From NCBI GenBank assembly GCA_903822595.1, contig CAIJPS010000036.1, forward strand, positions 49,013 to 113,012: a stretch of 64,000 nt of DNA, given 5' to 3'. Both the position numbers and the translations under genes were made by a program. Below are positions 27,636-36,755 of this stretch, piece by piece. Position 1 is the first letter of the stretch. Each line of letters opens with the position of its first letter. The notes below the pieces were generated by a model. It saw nothing but the letters and a program-made list of their open reading frames with translations, made no database searches and was not told the origin of the DNA. Source of the stretch: an uncultured Chlorobiaceae bacterium (GTDB lineage Bacteria > Bacteroidota > Chlorobiia > Chlorobiales > Chlorobiaceae).

Positions 27636-29884
27636 ATGGATAAAGATGTAAATAAAGTCGACACTGGCAGGTCATTTGGGGAGAGGTCCTCCCTGAAAGC
27701 CCACACTCAGCGAAAAGAGTACCTCTCCGCACTGGAGGGTATCACCCGTATGATGCGGAAACGGAACAATACACATGAGCTGTTGGCTGATTCCGATCCC
27801 CTTTTTGCAGCTTGTGTCCTGGCAGGGAATGCTGCGGGTATTCGCTTTCGCAAACCCTATGGCGATCTCCTGGGTTCACACGAAGATCCGTTACAGCTCA
27901 TTTGTCGTTTTTCAGGTATTCGTGCACGAATGGTAACTCTTAGAATGCGGGATATGTGGTGGAACCAGGATAATGGCCCCATGCTTTGCTTCAGTAGTAA
28001 AGAGCACAAGCCGCTTGCCCTTCTTCCTGGAGGTCGGTCGGGGTATCGGTTGATCGATCCGTCATCTTCTGATACGGTTGAGCTCAGCCCGGCAGTTGCG
28101 GACGGAATAGCTGAACAGGCGTGGATGTTTTATTCTCCTTTTCCAGAAAAACCATTACAGGGACAGGAGATCCTTAAATTTGGCATGTTCGGGTGCCGCG
28201 AGGATGTGATACGCCTGATCCTGCTTGGTATTGCCGCGTCACTATTTGGTCTCTTGGCACCTGTTTTGACTGGCATACTCTTCGGAACGGTTATTCCGCA
28301 GTCTAATCGTGGACAGCTTTTGCAGTTGGCCTTGATTCTTATGGCCAGCGTCATTTCAGTTGCCGGGTTTGATCTTGCCAAGCAAATTGCGGCAATGAGG
28401 ATGCAAAATAGAATTGACATGCGGATACAATCCGGGCTTATTGACCGGTTGTTGAACCTTCCCAGTAACTTTTTCAGGAATTATTCTTCTGGTGATCTTG
28501 CTGTGCGGGTTATGGGCGCTACCCAGATCAGGGAGATACTCAGCAGCTCGGCAGTCAGTGTGCTGCTTGGGATGATGTTCAGCCTTTTGTCTGTTGCGTT
28601 GCTCTTTTACTACAGTTGGAAGCTTGCGCTTGTTGCACTTTTCATGACAGTTATCATGGTTGGGTTAACCATTCTCATCTCTTTTCGTCAGCTCAAACTT
28701 AATCGAGATGCGCTTACTGTCCAAGGCAAGATTTCGGGTATGCTTGGCAACTGGTTGGGAGGTATTGCAAAAATACGCGTTACTGGTACAGAAAAAACAG
28801 CATTTTCAAAATGGGCAGCTCTTTTTATCAATGAAAGAGGGTTAATGTTTGATGCCGGAAAACTTCAGAATACGCTTTCTGTGGTAACTACATCCTTTCC
28901 AGTGGTGGCTATGGCGGTTATTTTTTTTTCGCAATCAACATTATGCAGAGCGATAAACTCAGCACAGACCCACTTATTACGAAACTCACTCCAGCCTCAT
29001 TTATTACGTTTACCTCTGCTTATACTACTTTTCAGGCTACACTCTTGCAGATGGTCATGACCGTGATAGCAAGTCTCAATGTCGTGCCTCTCTATGAAAG
29101 GCTCAAGCCGGTGCTCGAAACGATGCCTGAAGCTGATGAAACAAAAAAATACCCTACGAAACTTTCAGGAGACATAGTTCTTCAGAATGTGAATTTCAGT
29201 TACAGTAGCGATGCTCCCCAGATTTTATTCGATATCAATTTATCTGTCTCTCCTGGCGAATTTGTTGCCCTTGTCGGTGGCTCCGGGTCAGGAAAATCAA
29301 CACTGCTCAGGTTGCTTCTCGGTTTTGAAAAAGCAGATTCAGGGACGGTTTACTATGATGGAGAGGATCTTGCTTCCCTGAATGTTCAGGCTGTTCGTCG
29401 TCAGATTGGTGTTGTCATGCAGAACGGTCAACTTCTTCCAGGTTTTATTATACAGAATATCATTGGTTCATCCATACTGACTGTTGATGATGCCTGGGAA
29501 GCTGCCAAAATGGCTGGCTTCGATGAGGATATACGGCAGATGCCTATGGGTATGTACACCGTGATCAGCGAAGGTAGTGGCACTCTTTCCGGGGGACAGC
29601 GGCAGCGGTTGCTGATTGCCAGCGCTCTTGTGCGCAAGCCGGGCATCATCTTTTTTGATGAGGCTACCAGCGCTCTTGACAATCGTACGCAGGAGGTGGT
29701 CAGCAAGAGTCTTGAACAGCTACAGTCAACCCGTATTGTAATTGCACACCGTCTCAGCACCATTCGTAAAGCTGACCGTATTTACTGTCTTGACAAGGGC
29801 AGGATTGTTCAATCGGGAAGTTACGAGGAGCTCATGGCTCAGGAGGGCTTTTTTAAAGAGCTGGCAAGTCGGCAAATAGCGTAA
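27636..29884 (+). pseudogene. Second ABC transporter of the exporter (NHLM ABC2 type), frameshifted at a T9 run
   Basis: One gene read in two frames: 27636-29060 gives the N-terminal domain and membrane helices; the downstream frame (28943-29884 from its first Met) gives the end of the membrane domain and a complete ATPase. The break is at nine T (28921-28929); one extra T would join ...MAVIFF to FAINIMQ... and give a normal roughly 749-residue protein. The N-terminal region resembles a C39 domain but lacks the Cys/His pair. The ATPase is intact: GGSGSGKST, LSGGQRQR, IIFFDEATSALD, IAHRLST. The good conservation on both sides suggests a recent, reversible or error-derived frameshift rather than decay. 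15 bp after the first transporter, 8 bp before the HExxH gene. Confidence 0.85.
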
Positions 29885-29892
29885 TATCCATT

Positions 29893-31080
29893 ATGGAACA
29901 GGTGATGCAGCGGAAACAGTTTCTTCTCGAGCTTGGTGCTTCAGAAGAGGAGACTTTGACGTTACTTCAGTACAATTCCAATCGCTTTGACCATTCGTTA
30001 CTCAATTCGGATGTTTCACTCCCGCTTACGGACGAACCTTTTGCTGCCGTTTGGGATGGTTATGTTCGCGAGGCTGCAAAGAACGGGGTATATCATACTC
30101 TTCGAAAAAGTATCGTGCAGTTTGCCTTTCCCATTCGGGAAGGCATCAGCCAGACCGATGCCTACCGGGCGGTAACGCTCAAGGGAGCAGATGTTTTGGT
30201 TTGTAAAGAAGCAACAGGGTTGCTGATCCATCATCCAGAGCGGATCAGGATGTTTCTTCATCTTACTGCTGCGGGACGCGTACCGGTAATCGTTATTCCT
30301 GACAGGAGAGATTTTGTAAGCCTGGTCCAAGCGATTTCGTGCCGAAATGAGCCCAAAAATTTGCCGGCTTCCATGGGTGCCTGTACGGTACAGGGTTACA
30401 ATAACTGGGGCAGGGTTGATCATGCTAAAGCAGAGTGGCTTCGGCTGCATCCGGGGGGGGATTGGACGCTGGAGTTTTTAAGCTTTAAACAGAAAAAAGA
30501 GTGCTATCAAGACAGAATCATTCTCTTGAGCGGAGGGACGTACAGCGGAGTATGTGCGGCTTCCATGGGGCTTGATGACAAAGAGTGGCTGAAAAAATCA
30601 TTGATTATTCGCCTTGAGCATGAGTGTACACACTATATGACAAGAAGGGTGTTGAGATCGATGCAGAATAACCTCTTTGACGAACTGCTTGCTGATTACC
30701 GGGGACTCGTTGCGGCATTCGGTGAGTATCGGGCAGCACCTTTTTTGACGTTTATGGGGCTTGAAAATTATCCGCTATATCGTTCTGGTGGAAGGCTTGA
30801 AAATTACAGGGGTGAACCACCGCTTTCAGGGGGAGCATTATCAATACTTCGGGTATTGGTGTATAAGGCGGCGCAAAATCTTGAAGAGATTGAACGCTCA
30901 ATCTCATGCACTGTCAAGAACAGGGCTGGTCGAACATTGGTTGTACTTGCACTTTCACGAATGACGCTTGAAGAGCTTGCCTGCCCAAAGGCTATGGATG
31001 TGTTTACCGGGCATTGGCAGATTACCAGTGTTATACCGATAGTTCAGGAGGAGTTCTTTTTCCTGGAGAGCAGCGAATAA
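29893..31080 (+). CDS. Unknown protein with HExxH zinc-metallopeptidase-like motif in the RiPP export operon
   Basis: 395 aa; I do not recognise a named family. No signal peptide or membrane helix is seen, so it is probably cytoplasmic. Residues 236-275 contain IIRLEHECTHYMTRRV with H243-E244-x-x-H247, and E264 in LFDELLADYRG, 17 residues after the second His, in the position of a gluzincin-type third zinc ligand. The N-terminal half has alpha/beta character (KGADVLVCKEATGLLIHH, VPVIVIPDRRD). It starts 8 nt after the second ABC gene and is clearly in the same operon. Possible roles are peptide trimming, immunity by proteolysis, or a non-catalytic zinc fold. Confidence 0.7.
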   Translation: MEQVMQRKQFLLELGASEEETLTLLQYNSNRFDHSLLNSDVSLPLTDEPFAAVWDGYVREAAKNGVYHTLRKSIVQFAFPIREGISQTDAYRAVTLKGADVLVCKEATGLLIHHPERIRMFLHLTAAGRVPVIVIPDRRDFVSLVQAISCRNEPKNLPASMGACTVQGYNNWGRVDHAKAEWLRLHPGGDWTLEFLSFKQKKECYQDRIILLSGGTYSGVCAASMGLDDKEWLKKSLIIRLEHECTHYMTRRVLRSMQNNLFDELLADYRGLVAAFGEYRAAPFLTFMGLENYPLYRSGGRLENYRGEPPLSGGALSILRVLVYKAAQNLEEIERSISCTVKNRAGRTLVVLALSRMTLEELACPKAMDVFTGHWQITSVIPIVQEEFFFLESSE

Positions 31081-31149
31081 TCGTAGAAGATGGTCAATTT
31101 CTTGCCAAAAGTGCACTTTTGCATTTTCAACAATTGATGGAGCAGACAC

Positions 31150-31956
31150 ATGTCTGATAACCTGGGAAGCAACCAACAAGATAATAATGCAGATAACCCG
31201 GAGTGGGTGAAGGTTGAGTACCGTTTTTATCCACTTACTGAAGCCATCCTTATCAGTGTGGTTGTCTTTTTTGCCATTTTCATAACGACGTACTTTATTT
31301 ACTTTCATACGCTGAATGCCCAGAAAGGAGAAATTCGTGAGGGTCTCTTGCGAACAGCATCTGTCGGCGCATTATTTGTTGATGGTGATGCTCATCGTCA
31401 ATTTATCTCCCCCGATCAGGAAAAGTCTGCTGAATACGCAAAAGCTATTTTGCCGTTAAAAAATATTTTAGTAGCCGATTCAACTATTGCTTATGTCTAT
31501 ACCCTTGTCATGAAAAATGATAAAGTCTATTTTGTTTTGGATCCAACTTTGTCAAATCATAAAAATGGTAATGGGATAGATGATAAATCACATATCATGC
31601 AGGAATATCGAGAAGCCAATAATGTTGTTATTCTCGCCTTAAAAAAACATCTTAGGATTGCTGATCAAGAGCCATATCAGGATCGGTGGGGTTCTTTTAT
31701 AAGTGCTTATGTCCCTGTTTATGACTCTGATGGCAAGTTTGCCTGTGTGTTAGGCGTAGATATTCGCGCTGACAACTACTTTAAGAGACTCGCACCGATC
31801 AAGCGGGCTACAATTCGTGCTGTGGTGACGGGATTTTTTGTCTCATTTTTAATAGGTGCTCTGGTTTGGTTTATGAGAAAATTCTCAAAAATAATGAATC
31901 GCAGTCGACATAATATTTATGAGAAATATATTCGCCTGAAGAGTGGCCAAACATAA
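31150..31956 (+). CDS. Membrane-anchored Cache-like sensor protein without output domain
   Basis: 268 aa. GGAG lies 8 nt before the start. Topology: short cytoplasmic N-terminus, membrane helix about 30-52 (AILISVVVFFAIFITTYFIY), a roughly 165-residue extracytoplasmic domain, a second helix about 222-242 (VVTGFFVSFLIGALVWFM), and a short basic tail. The periplasmic part resembles a Cache/PAS-like sensor domain of histidine kinases (DGDAHRQFISPDQEKSAEY, VYTLVMKNDKVYFVLDPT, YVPVYDSDGKFACVLGVD). The protein ends where a kinase, HAMP or GGDEF domain would normally follow. It may be a truncated kinase or an accessory sensor for the island. Confidence 0.68.
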   Translation: MSDNLGSNQQDNNADNPEWVKVEYRFYPLTEAILISVVVFFAIFITTYFIYFHTLNAQKGEIREGLLRTASVGALFVDGDAHRQFISPDQEKSAEYAKAILPLKNILVADSTIAYVYTLVMKNDKVYFVLDPTLSNHKNGNGIDDKSHIMQEYREANNVVILALKKHLRIADQEPYQDRWGSFISAYVPVYDSDGKFACVLGVDIRADNYFKRLAPIKRATIRAVVTGFFVSFLIGALVWFMRKFSKIMNRSRHNIYEKYIRLKSGQT

Positions 31957-32130
31957 TTACAATTACTCCTGAAGTAAAGTGATCAAATCCTGCTGTCAAT
32001 TGTAACTGAGCGCCATTTTGGTATAAACCGTAAATTGGAAATATGTTTGTAATGCAGAGAATAAGCCTTGGGAGACAAGTGTTTTGAGCAGAGTTCAACT
32101 AAGTATAAAGTTTCGTATATCAGCTTGATT

Positions 32131-33390
32131 ATGGACGATATTCCACTGTGTAATATTGATACCAAGGGTGACGGCGGGAAAAACCAGATATTAAGTCTGT
32201 TTTTGTGCATTTTGGCAACGTTCCAGCTCTCTCTTGCCATGGGCATAGCCACTGTTTTTGTTCCTGTTACGTTGCTGAACAATGGATGCTCCAACACCGA
32301 GATTGGATTGATTATGTCCCTTGAGACTATTGCGTCATTATTGATAAGTCTTTGTTTTCCTTTTCTGCTTCGATTTATTGGTATGAGAATGGGTTTGATT
32401 CTCTCAACGATGTTACGGATTCCTGCGCTTCTTTTACTTGGTTCTACCTCAAATATCTATATATGGACTCTTGCAATATTTATTAATGGGGTGGGTTGTT
32501 TTGCTTTTCTGATTTTACTGCAAACCTGGATTGTTGGGATTAAATTCAAGTCGAATAAAGGGTTGATGGTTGCGCTGTACGGTACATCGACTTCACTTGG
32601 CTTGGCCATTGGGCCTGCACTTCTTAATTATGGCGACAAACTCTTGTTTTTGATTACGCCGTATTTAATCAAGTTTATTAATAATTATGATTTGCCTGTT
32701 AATGTTACGGCCTATCAATTTAGAAGTCAGTTTTTTTTTATTTTAATTGCATTAATAAGTTTGTTGGCATTGCTTCCCATTCTTGCCGGATTATTTTTGG
32801 TGCCCTCTTTCGAATTTAAAGGGCGTGCAGATATTTGGAAAAGTATAATGAATGCCAAAGGGCCAATGTATGCAATAGCAATGGCTGGAGTATCTTTTTT
32901 TGGTGTGTGTGCATTCATTACTTTATATGGTATAAAAAATCATTTGCCCATCAATGAAGCTGCATTGTTGCTCAGTTTATTTATGATGGGCTCATTATTG
33001 CTTGAGACTCCATTGACATGGGTTTCTGATTTTATTGACCGTCGATATGTTATAGTTATTGCGGCTTTTTTGAGTATGCTTTGTGCAGTGTATCTCCCGA
33101 TTGTAATTTATGTCAATTATCAGGCATATATATTGCTTTTTTTATGGGGAGGTGTTATTGGTACGATATATTCTACAGCATTGACTTTGATTGGTGACAA
33201 GTATGAGGGCGATGCATTAGTGGCAGCTAATGCAGGCTATTCTATTATGGAAGCGACTGGAGGAACTGCAGGTATTCTTTTGATCGGTTATACCATGGAT
33301 GCTTTCGGGTCGGATGGTTTGCCTTATGTCATTATGTTGTCAAGCATCATATATTTTTCTTTTGCACTTACACGGTATAAGGTTGTGTAG
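32131..33390 (+). CDS. MFS-type transporter
   Basis: 419 aa from the ATG at 32131; an upstream in-frame TTG at 32068 is possible but lacks an RBS. About 11-12 membrane helices, with the family loop after helix 2 (FLLRFIGMRMGLILS) and a long central cytoplasmic loop (about residues 190-240). The DNA is visibly more AT-rich than its flanks, with many TTT/ATT/TTA codons, which suggests recent acquisition. It may serve the RiPP island as a self-resistance or uptake pump, but the 174-bp gap and composition allow an unrelated origin. Confidence 0.75.
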   Translation: MDDIPLCNIDTKGDGGKNQILSLFLCILATFQLSLAMGIATVFVPVTLLNNGCSNTEIGLIMSLETIASLLISLCFPFLLRFIGMRMGLILSTMLRIPALLLLGSTSNIYIWTLAIFINGVGCFAFLILLQTWIVGIKFKSNKGLMVALYGTSTSLGLAIGPALLNYGDKLLFLITPYLIKFINNYDLPVNVTAYQFRSQFFFILIALISLLALLPILAGLFLVPSFEFKGRADIWKSIMNAKGPMYAIAMAGVSFFGVCAFITLYGIKNHLPINEAALLLSLFMMGSLLLETPLTWVSDFIDRRYVIVIAAFLSMLCAVYLPIVIYVNYQAYILLFLWGGVIGTIYSTALTLIGDKYEGDALVAANAGYSIMEATGGTAGILLIGYTMDAFGSDGLPYVIMLSSIIYFSFALTRYKVV

Positions 33391-33447
33391 TTTTTGATGT
33401 GTAAATTGCTGCGTTATTGAATTGCTCTTGTCTGAACGGAAAGGATC

Positions 33448-33810
33448 ATGGAAATTGGAGTGGATATTGTCGATCTTGACCGGATCGAAAGGATGTACAA
33501 CCGTTACGGGGTGAAGTTTCTCCAGCGCTTTCTTTCAGAAGAGGAAATAGCCGTCTGCCTGCATAAGCCACAGGTGATCGCCAGTATTGCTGGCCGGTTT
33601 GCAGCGAAGGAGGCGGTCGTCAAGGCGCTTGGAACAGGGTTTTCCGGTGGTGTGCACTGGAAGAGCTTTGCTATACTCAATGATGAGAGAGGCCGCCCCT
33701 TCGTGCAGCCTGCTGCTGAGGCCCATTTCCCTTCTGGATGCGTCGTTAAAATCTCTATTGCCCACGACCGCCATGCCGCTATTGCTACGGCACTGATTGA
33801 CGGATTATAA
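33448..33810 (+). CDS. acpS: Holo-[acyl-carrier-protein] synthase
   Basis: 120 aa, normal for AcpS. It transfers 4'-phosphopantetheine from CoA to ACP. Motifs: GVDIVDLDRIERM with the Mg-binding Asp, FAAKEAVVKALGTG with the second metal/CoA residues (KEA), and the final strand ISIAHDRHAAIATAL. An RBS-like AAGGA lies 8 nt before the ATG. Its 3' end converges on tig. Confidence 0.95.
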   Translation: MEIGVDIVDLDRIERMYNRYGVKFLQRFLSEEEIAVCLHKPQVIASIAGRFAAKEAVVKALGTGFSGGVHWKSFAILNDERGRPFVQPAAEAHFPSGCVVKISIAHDRHAAIATALIDGL

Positions 33811-33817
33811 CGTGGAC

Positions 33818-33851
33818 AAAAAAAAGCAGGAGTTCGTTGATGAACTCCTGC
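33818..33851 (-). terminator. Rho-independent terminator of tig
   Basis: Perfect 10-bp inverted repeat GCAGGAGTTC (33826-33835) / GAACTCCTGC (33842-33851), 6-nt loop. On the - strand it is followed by eight T (A run 33818-33825). It lies 24 nt beyond the tig stop codon. Confidence 0.92.
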
Positions 33852-33875
33852 CTGTAGTCTGCGATGTCTGGAAAA

Positions 33876-35156
33876 TCACTCCTGGTGAGCAGGAATCGAT
33901 TTCTCTTCCTCAGTGATGGTTACCTTCGACTTGATAATATTGTAGATCTTCTCTTTGATGATGGTATCAGTGATGTAATCGCGGAACTCGGCTGACATAT
34001 AGGTCTTCAGAATCTCTTCAGCATCCATTGATTCGCTTTTTTCAGCCTCTTTGTCTGCATAAGCCTTTATATCTTCATCCGTTACCGAAAGGTTGGCGTC
34101 TTCAGCTATTTTCTGGCTTATAAGCAGCCACTGCGCATGTTTTTCGGCATTCGGCGCCATAGCAAGGCGGAACTGCTCTTCGTCTAACGCTTGCGGGAAT
34201 TTGCCGCCCATCTGGCGTTTGGCATTTTCAACGAGCATTTTCGAGAACGAGGCAATCATGGATTTTGGAGCAGGCACCGGGTTTTCCTCGATGAGCTTTG
34301 CAGAGAGAGATTCGAGAAGCTCTTCGTCTGATTTCAGGAGAAAATGCTGCTCGATCTGGATCCGGACATCCGCTTTGAAGTCGGTCACTGACTCAAATTT
34401 CGTTCCAGTGATCTCCTTGACCAGTTCGTCGGTCAACTCAGGCAGTTCAAGCCGTTTGATTTCGCTGATGACAACACGGAAACGGGAAGCTGGTTCGGAG
34501 CCTTTCGCCTCGTTTTCAACGTCCACGCTCTCTCCGGCTTTTTTCCCTGTCAGCGCTATTCGGAAGGGATTCTCCTCGGGAAGGTACTCAAGGGTGAAGT
34601 GATGGTTGTCGGTTTTCTGATCCTCTTCAGGTTCGCCAGCTTCATTGAGCCTGTAGACATCACCAATCACGGTATCGGTTGACAGTGCGGCCTCGTCGAC
34701 ACTCACAAGGGCACCGTGTCCTTTGAGAATAAGACTTATTTCACGCTCAATATCCTCGTCGGTAATGACATAACGGTTTTGCACAAAGGTATATTCACTG
34801 AAATCCTTAACGTCGAATTCAGGGTGGATTTCGTAGGCGAGCTTGATTTTCAGCTCATCGGGTGTAAAGGCGACGTCGATGATTTGTGCACGGCTTGCCG
34901 GTTTGATGTTTTCAGCATCAGCAATCTCACCGAAATATTGGGAGGCCATTTTTTCCGCCACGGTTGCCTCAATGGAGGGTCCAGCCAATTTTTTAATCAA
35001 GCCTGCAGGGGCGTGTCCTTTTCTGAATCCTTTGATCTGGATGTTTCTTTTTGCCTCTTCCAGCTCCTGGTTATATTCGGTACCGAATTCTTCAGCGGAA
35101 AGAATGATTTCCAGTTCCTGTTCGGTTTCGCTGACGTTCTTGATATTCTTTTGCAA
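33876..35156 (-). CDS. tig: Trigger factor (ribosome-associated chaperone/PPIase)
   Basis: 426 aa. The N-terminal ribosome-binding domain carries the signature region [17 protein letters not shown]. The middle domain is FKBP-like but divergent (about residues 150-240). The C-terminal helical chaperone domain follows, with [20 protein letters not shown] and an acidic/basic end. It binds ribosomes at L23 and shields nascent chains. A strong terminator follows; the M16 peptidase upstream is on the same strand. Confidence 0.93.
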   Translation of the reverse strand: MQKNIKNVSETEQELEIILSAEEFGTEYNQELEEAKRNIQIKGFRKGHAPAGLIKKLAGPSIEATVAEKMASQYFGEIADAENIKPASRAQIIDVAFTPDELKIKLAYEIHPEFDVKDFSEYTFVQNRYVITDEDIEREISLILKGHGALVSVDEAALSTDTVIGDVYRLNEAGEPEEDQKTDNHHFTLEYLPEENPFRIALTGKKAGESVDVENEAKGSEPASRFRVVISEIKRLELPELTDELVKEITGTKFESVTDFKADVRIQIEQHFLLKSDEELLESLSAKLIEENPVPAPKSMIASFSKMLVENAKRQMGGKFPQALDEEQFRLAMAPNAEKHAQWLLISQKIAEDANLSVTDEDIKAYADKEAEKSESMDAEEILKTYMSAEFRDYITDTIIKEKIYNIIKSKVTITEEEKSIPAHQE

Positions 35157-35258
35157 GGCTCTCTTTGGTTAATTTGATGAGTAATGGTGAAAAATTAAAA
35201 GTCCGAAAGATACGAATTAATTTTCGGTTTTAAAACAGTGCTTTGCACCCCCTCCCAC

Positions 35259-36539
35259 TTATCGCCCAGGCTTGTAAACCAGTGTTGAGTAGGGCGCATC
35301 ATGCAGTATCCGCATGGCCGCTTCGGCAATATCCTCTGCAGTGACCGCCTCCAGAGCGGCAGTTTTCTCTTCTGGCTCAATATAGCGTCCGAAATAGGAG
35401 AGGTCGGAGGCTGTCTGCGACATTCTGCGCGTCATCTTTTCCATCCCCATGATATGCGAGCCGAGTAGTTTTGTTTTTGCCGCTCTCACCTCTTCCGGGT
35501 CGGGATTTTTCAGTGCATCGCTCTTGAGCAGCTTGTCGATCAGTTCAAGGGTGATTTTGGTCTTGTTGCTGTCGGTTCCAGCATAGATGTTCATCGCGGT
35601 AACATCATCGAAAAAGGTGATTGATGAGTAGACGTTGTAGGCCAGTCCCCGTTTCTCACGAAGTTCCAGATTGAGCAGCGAACTCATGCCGTTGCCGAGC
35701 ATGGAGTTGAGCACCATCAGGCTGTAAAAATGCGGATCGTGGCGTGCAATGGCGGTGCCGAGAACAATCTGCGCCTGGCAAACCCTTTTTTTCAGCGTCA
35801 GGGTAAAGGGTGTGTAATCTTCTGCAAGAAAGGGCTGCCGGATATATTGGCTTCCGGCGGGCTCTCTGAGCTTGCCAAGAAATCGGTCGGCAAGTTGCAT
35901 GATTTCGTCATGCTCTACCATGCCGGTAGCCGTGACAAGCATCTTCTGCGGAATATAGTGTTGCCGCATGAAGTTGTTCAGGTTCTCAACGGTGAATGCC
36001 TCAACGCTTTTTTCGGTACCAAGTATCGGTGTGCCGAGAGGGTGGCGGGGAAACGAGCGCAGGTCGAACTCCTCAAAAATAAGCTCCTCAGGGGTATCGT
36101 TGACGCTGCTGATCTCCTCAATGACCACCTCTTTTTCTTTTTCAATCTCTTCGGGAGGAAAAACCGGGTCGCAGACAAGATCAGACAGAAGGTCGAAAGA
36201 GGGTTCGAGGTGCTCAGGCAGGCAGCGCAGGTAGATGCAGGTCTGTTCCTTGGTCGTATAAGCATCAAGGTAACCGCCGTTTTTTTCAATATTTCTGGCG
36301 ATGTCGATGTAGTTGCGCCGTCCTGTGCCCTTAAAGATAGCGTGTTCAATAAAATGTGCCAGCCCCGGCGATGCTTTGGGGTCATCGCGTGAACCGGCAT
36401 CAATCTGTATGCCAAGGGTAACGCTTTTTACCGAGGCGACGGTATCGGTGATAATCCTCAACCCGCTGGCCAGAAGACCCTGCCGGACTGACGCTTCTGA
36501 AAAGGGAGGTGGCTGAGGGTGGGAACTTTCTTTCGCCAT
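35259..36539 (-). CDS. M16-family zinc peptidase (insulinase/processing-peptidase type)
   Basis: 426 aa, the single-unit length of bacterial M16B peptidases. The inverted zinc motif H-x2-E-H lies at H62, E65 and H66 (GLAHFIEHAIFKGTGRR). The distal ligand Glu falls in EKEVVIEEISSVNDTPEE about 75 residues later. The second half has the R/Y active-site region (LELREKRGLAYNVYSSI), so both half-domains of the clam-shell are present and it is probably active. No signal peptide is apparent. It is convergent with nothing and divergent from the methylase gene at 36756. Confidence 0.88.
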   Translation of the reverse strand: MAKESSHPQPPPFSEASVRQGLLASGLRIITDTVASVKSVTLGIQIDAGSRDDPKASPGLAHFIEHAIFKGTGRRNYIDIARNIEKNGGYLDAYTTKEQTCIYLRCLPEHLEPSFDLLSDLVCDPVFPPEEIEKEKEVVIEEISSVNDTPEELIFEEFDLRSFPRHPLGTPILGTEKSVEAFTVENLNNFMRQHYIPQKMLVTATGMVEHDEIMQLADRFLGKLREPAGSQYIRQPFLAEDYTPFTLTLKKRVCQAQIVLGTAIARHDPHFYSLMVLNSMLGNGMSSLLNLELREKRGLAYNVYSSITFFDDVTAMNIYAGTDSNKTKITLELIDKLLKSDALKNPDPEEVRAAKTKLLGSHIMGMEKMTRRMSQTASDLSYFGRYIEPEEKTAALEAVTAEDIAEAAMRILHDAPYSTLVYKPGR

Positions 36540-36755
36540 TACTGAATAATTTACTGATAAGCCGGTTTTTTAAAAATCGCGGCACCTTGCAGCGAACGTG
36601 AAGATAAGGAAAGTATAAGGGTTTTGACGGGGGAATATTTTCTGGGGCGACAACAGCAAAAGCAGGGTAGCTCTTTCGTCTCCGGGTTTAACGTTATGAA
36701 ACCATTGCCACGGGTTGTAAATTGGCCTTTTAATGAGAAATTTCCGGAAGTATTG

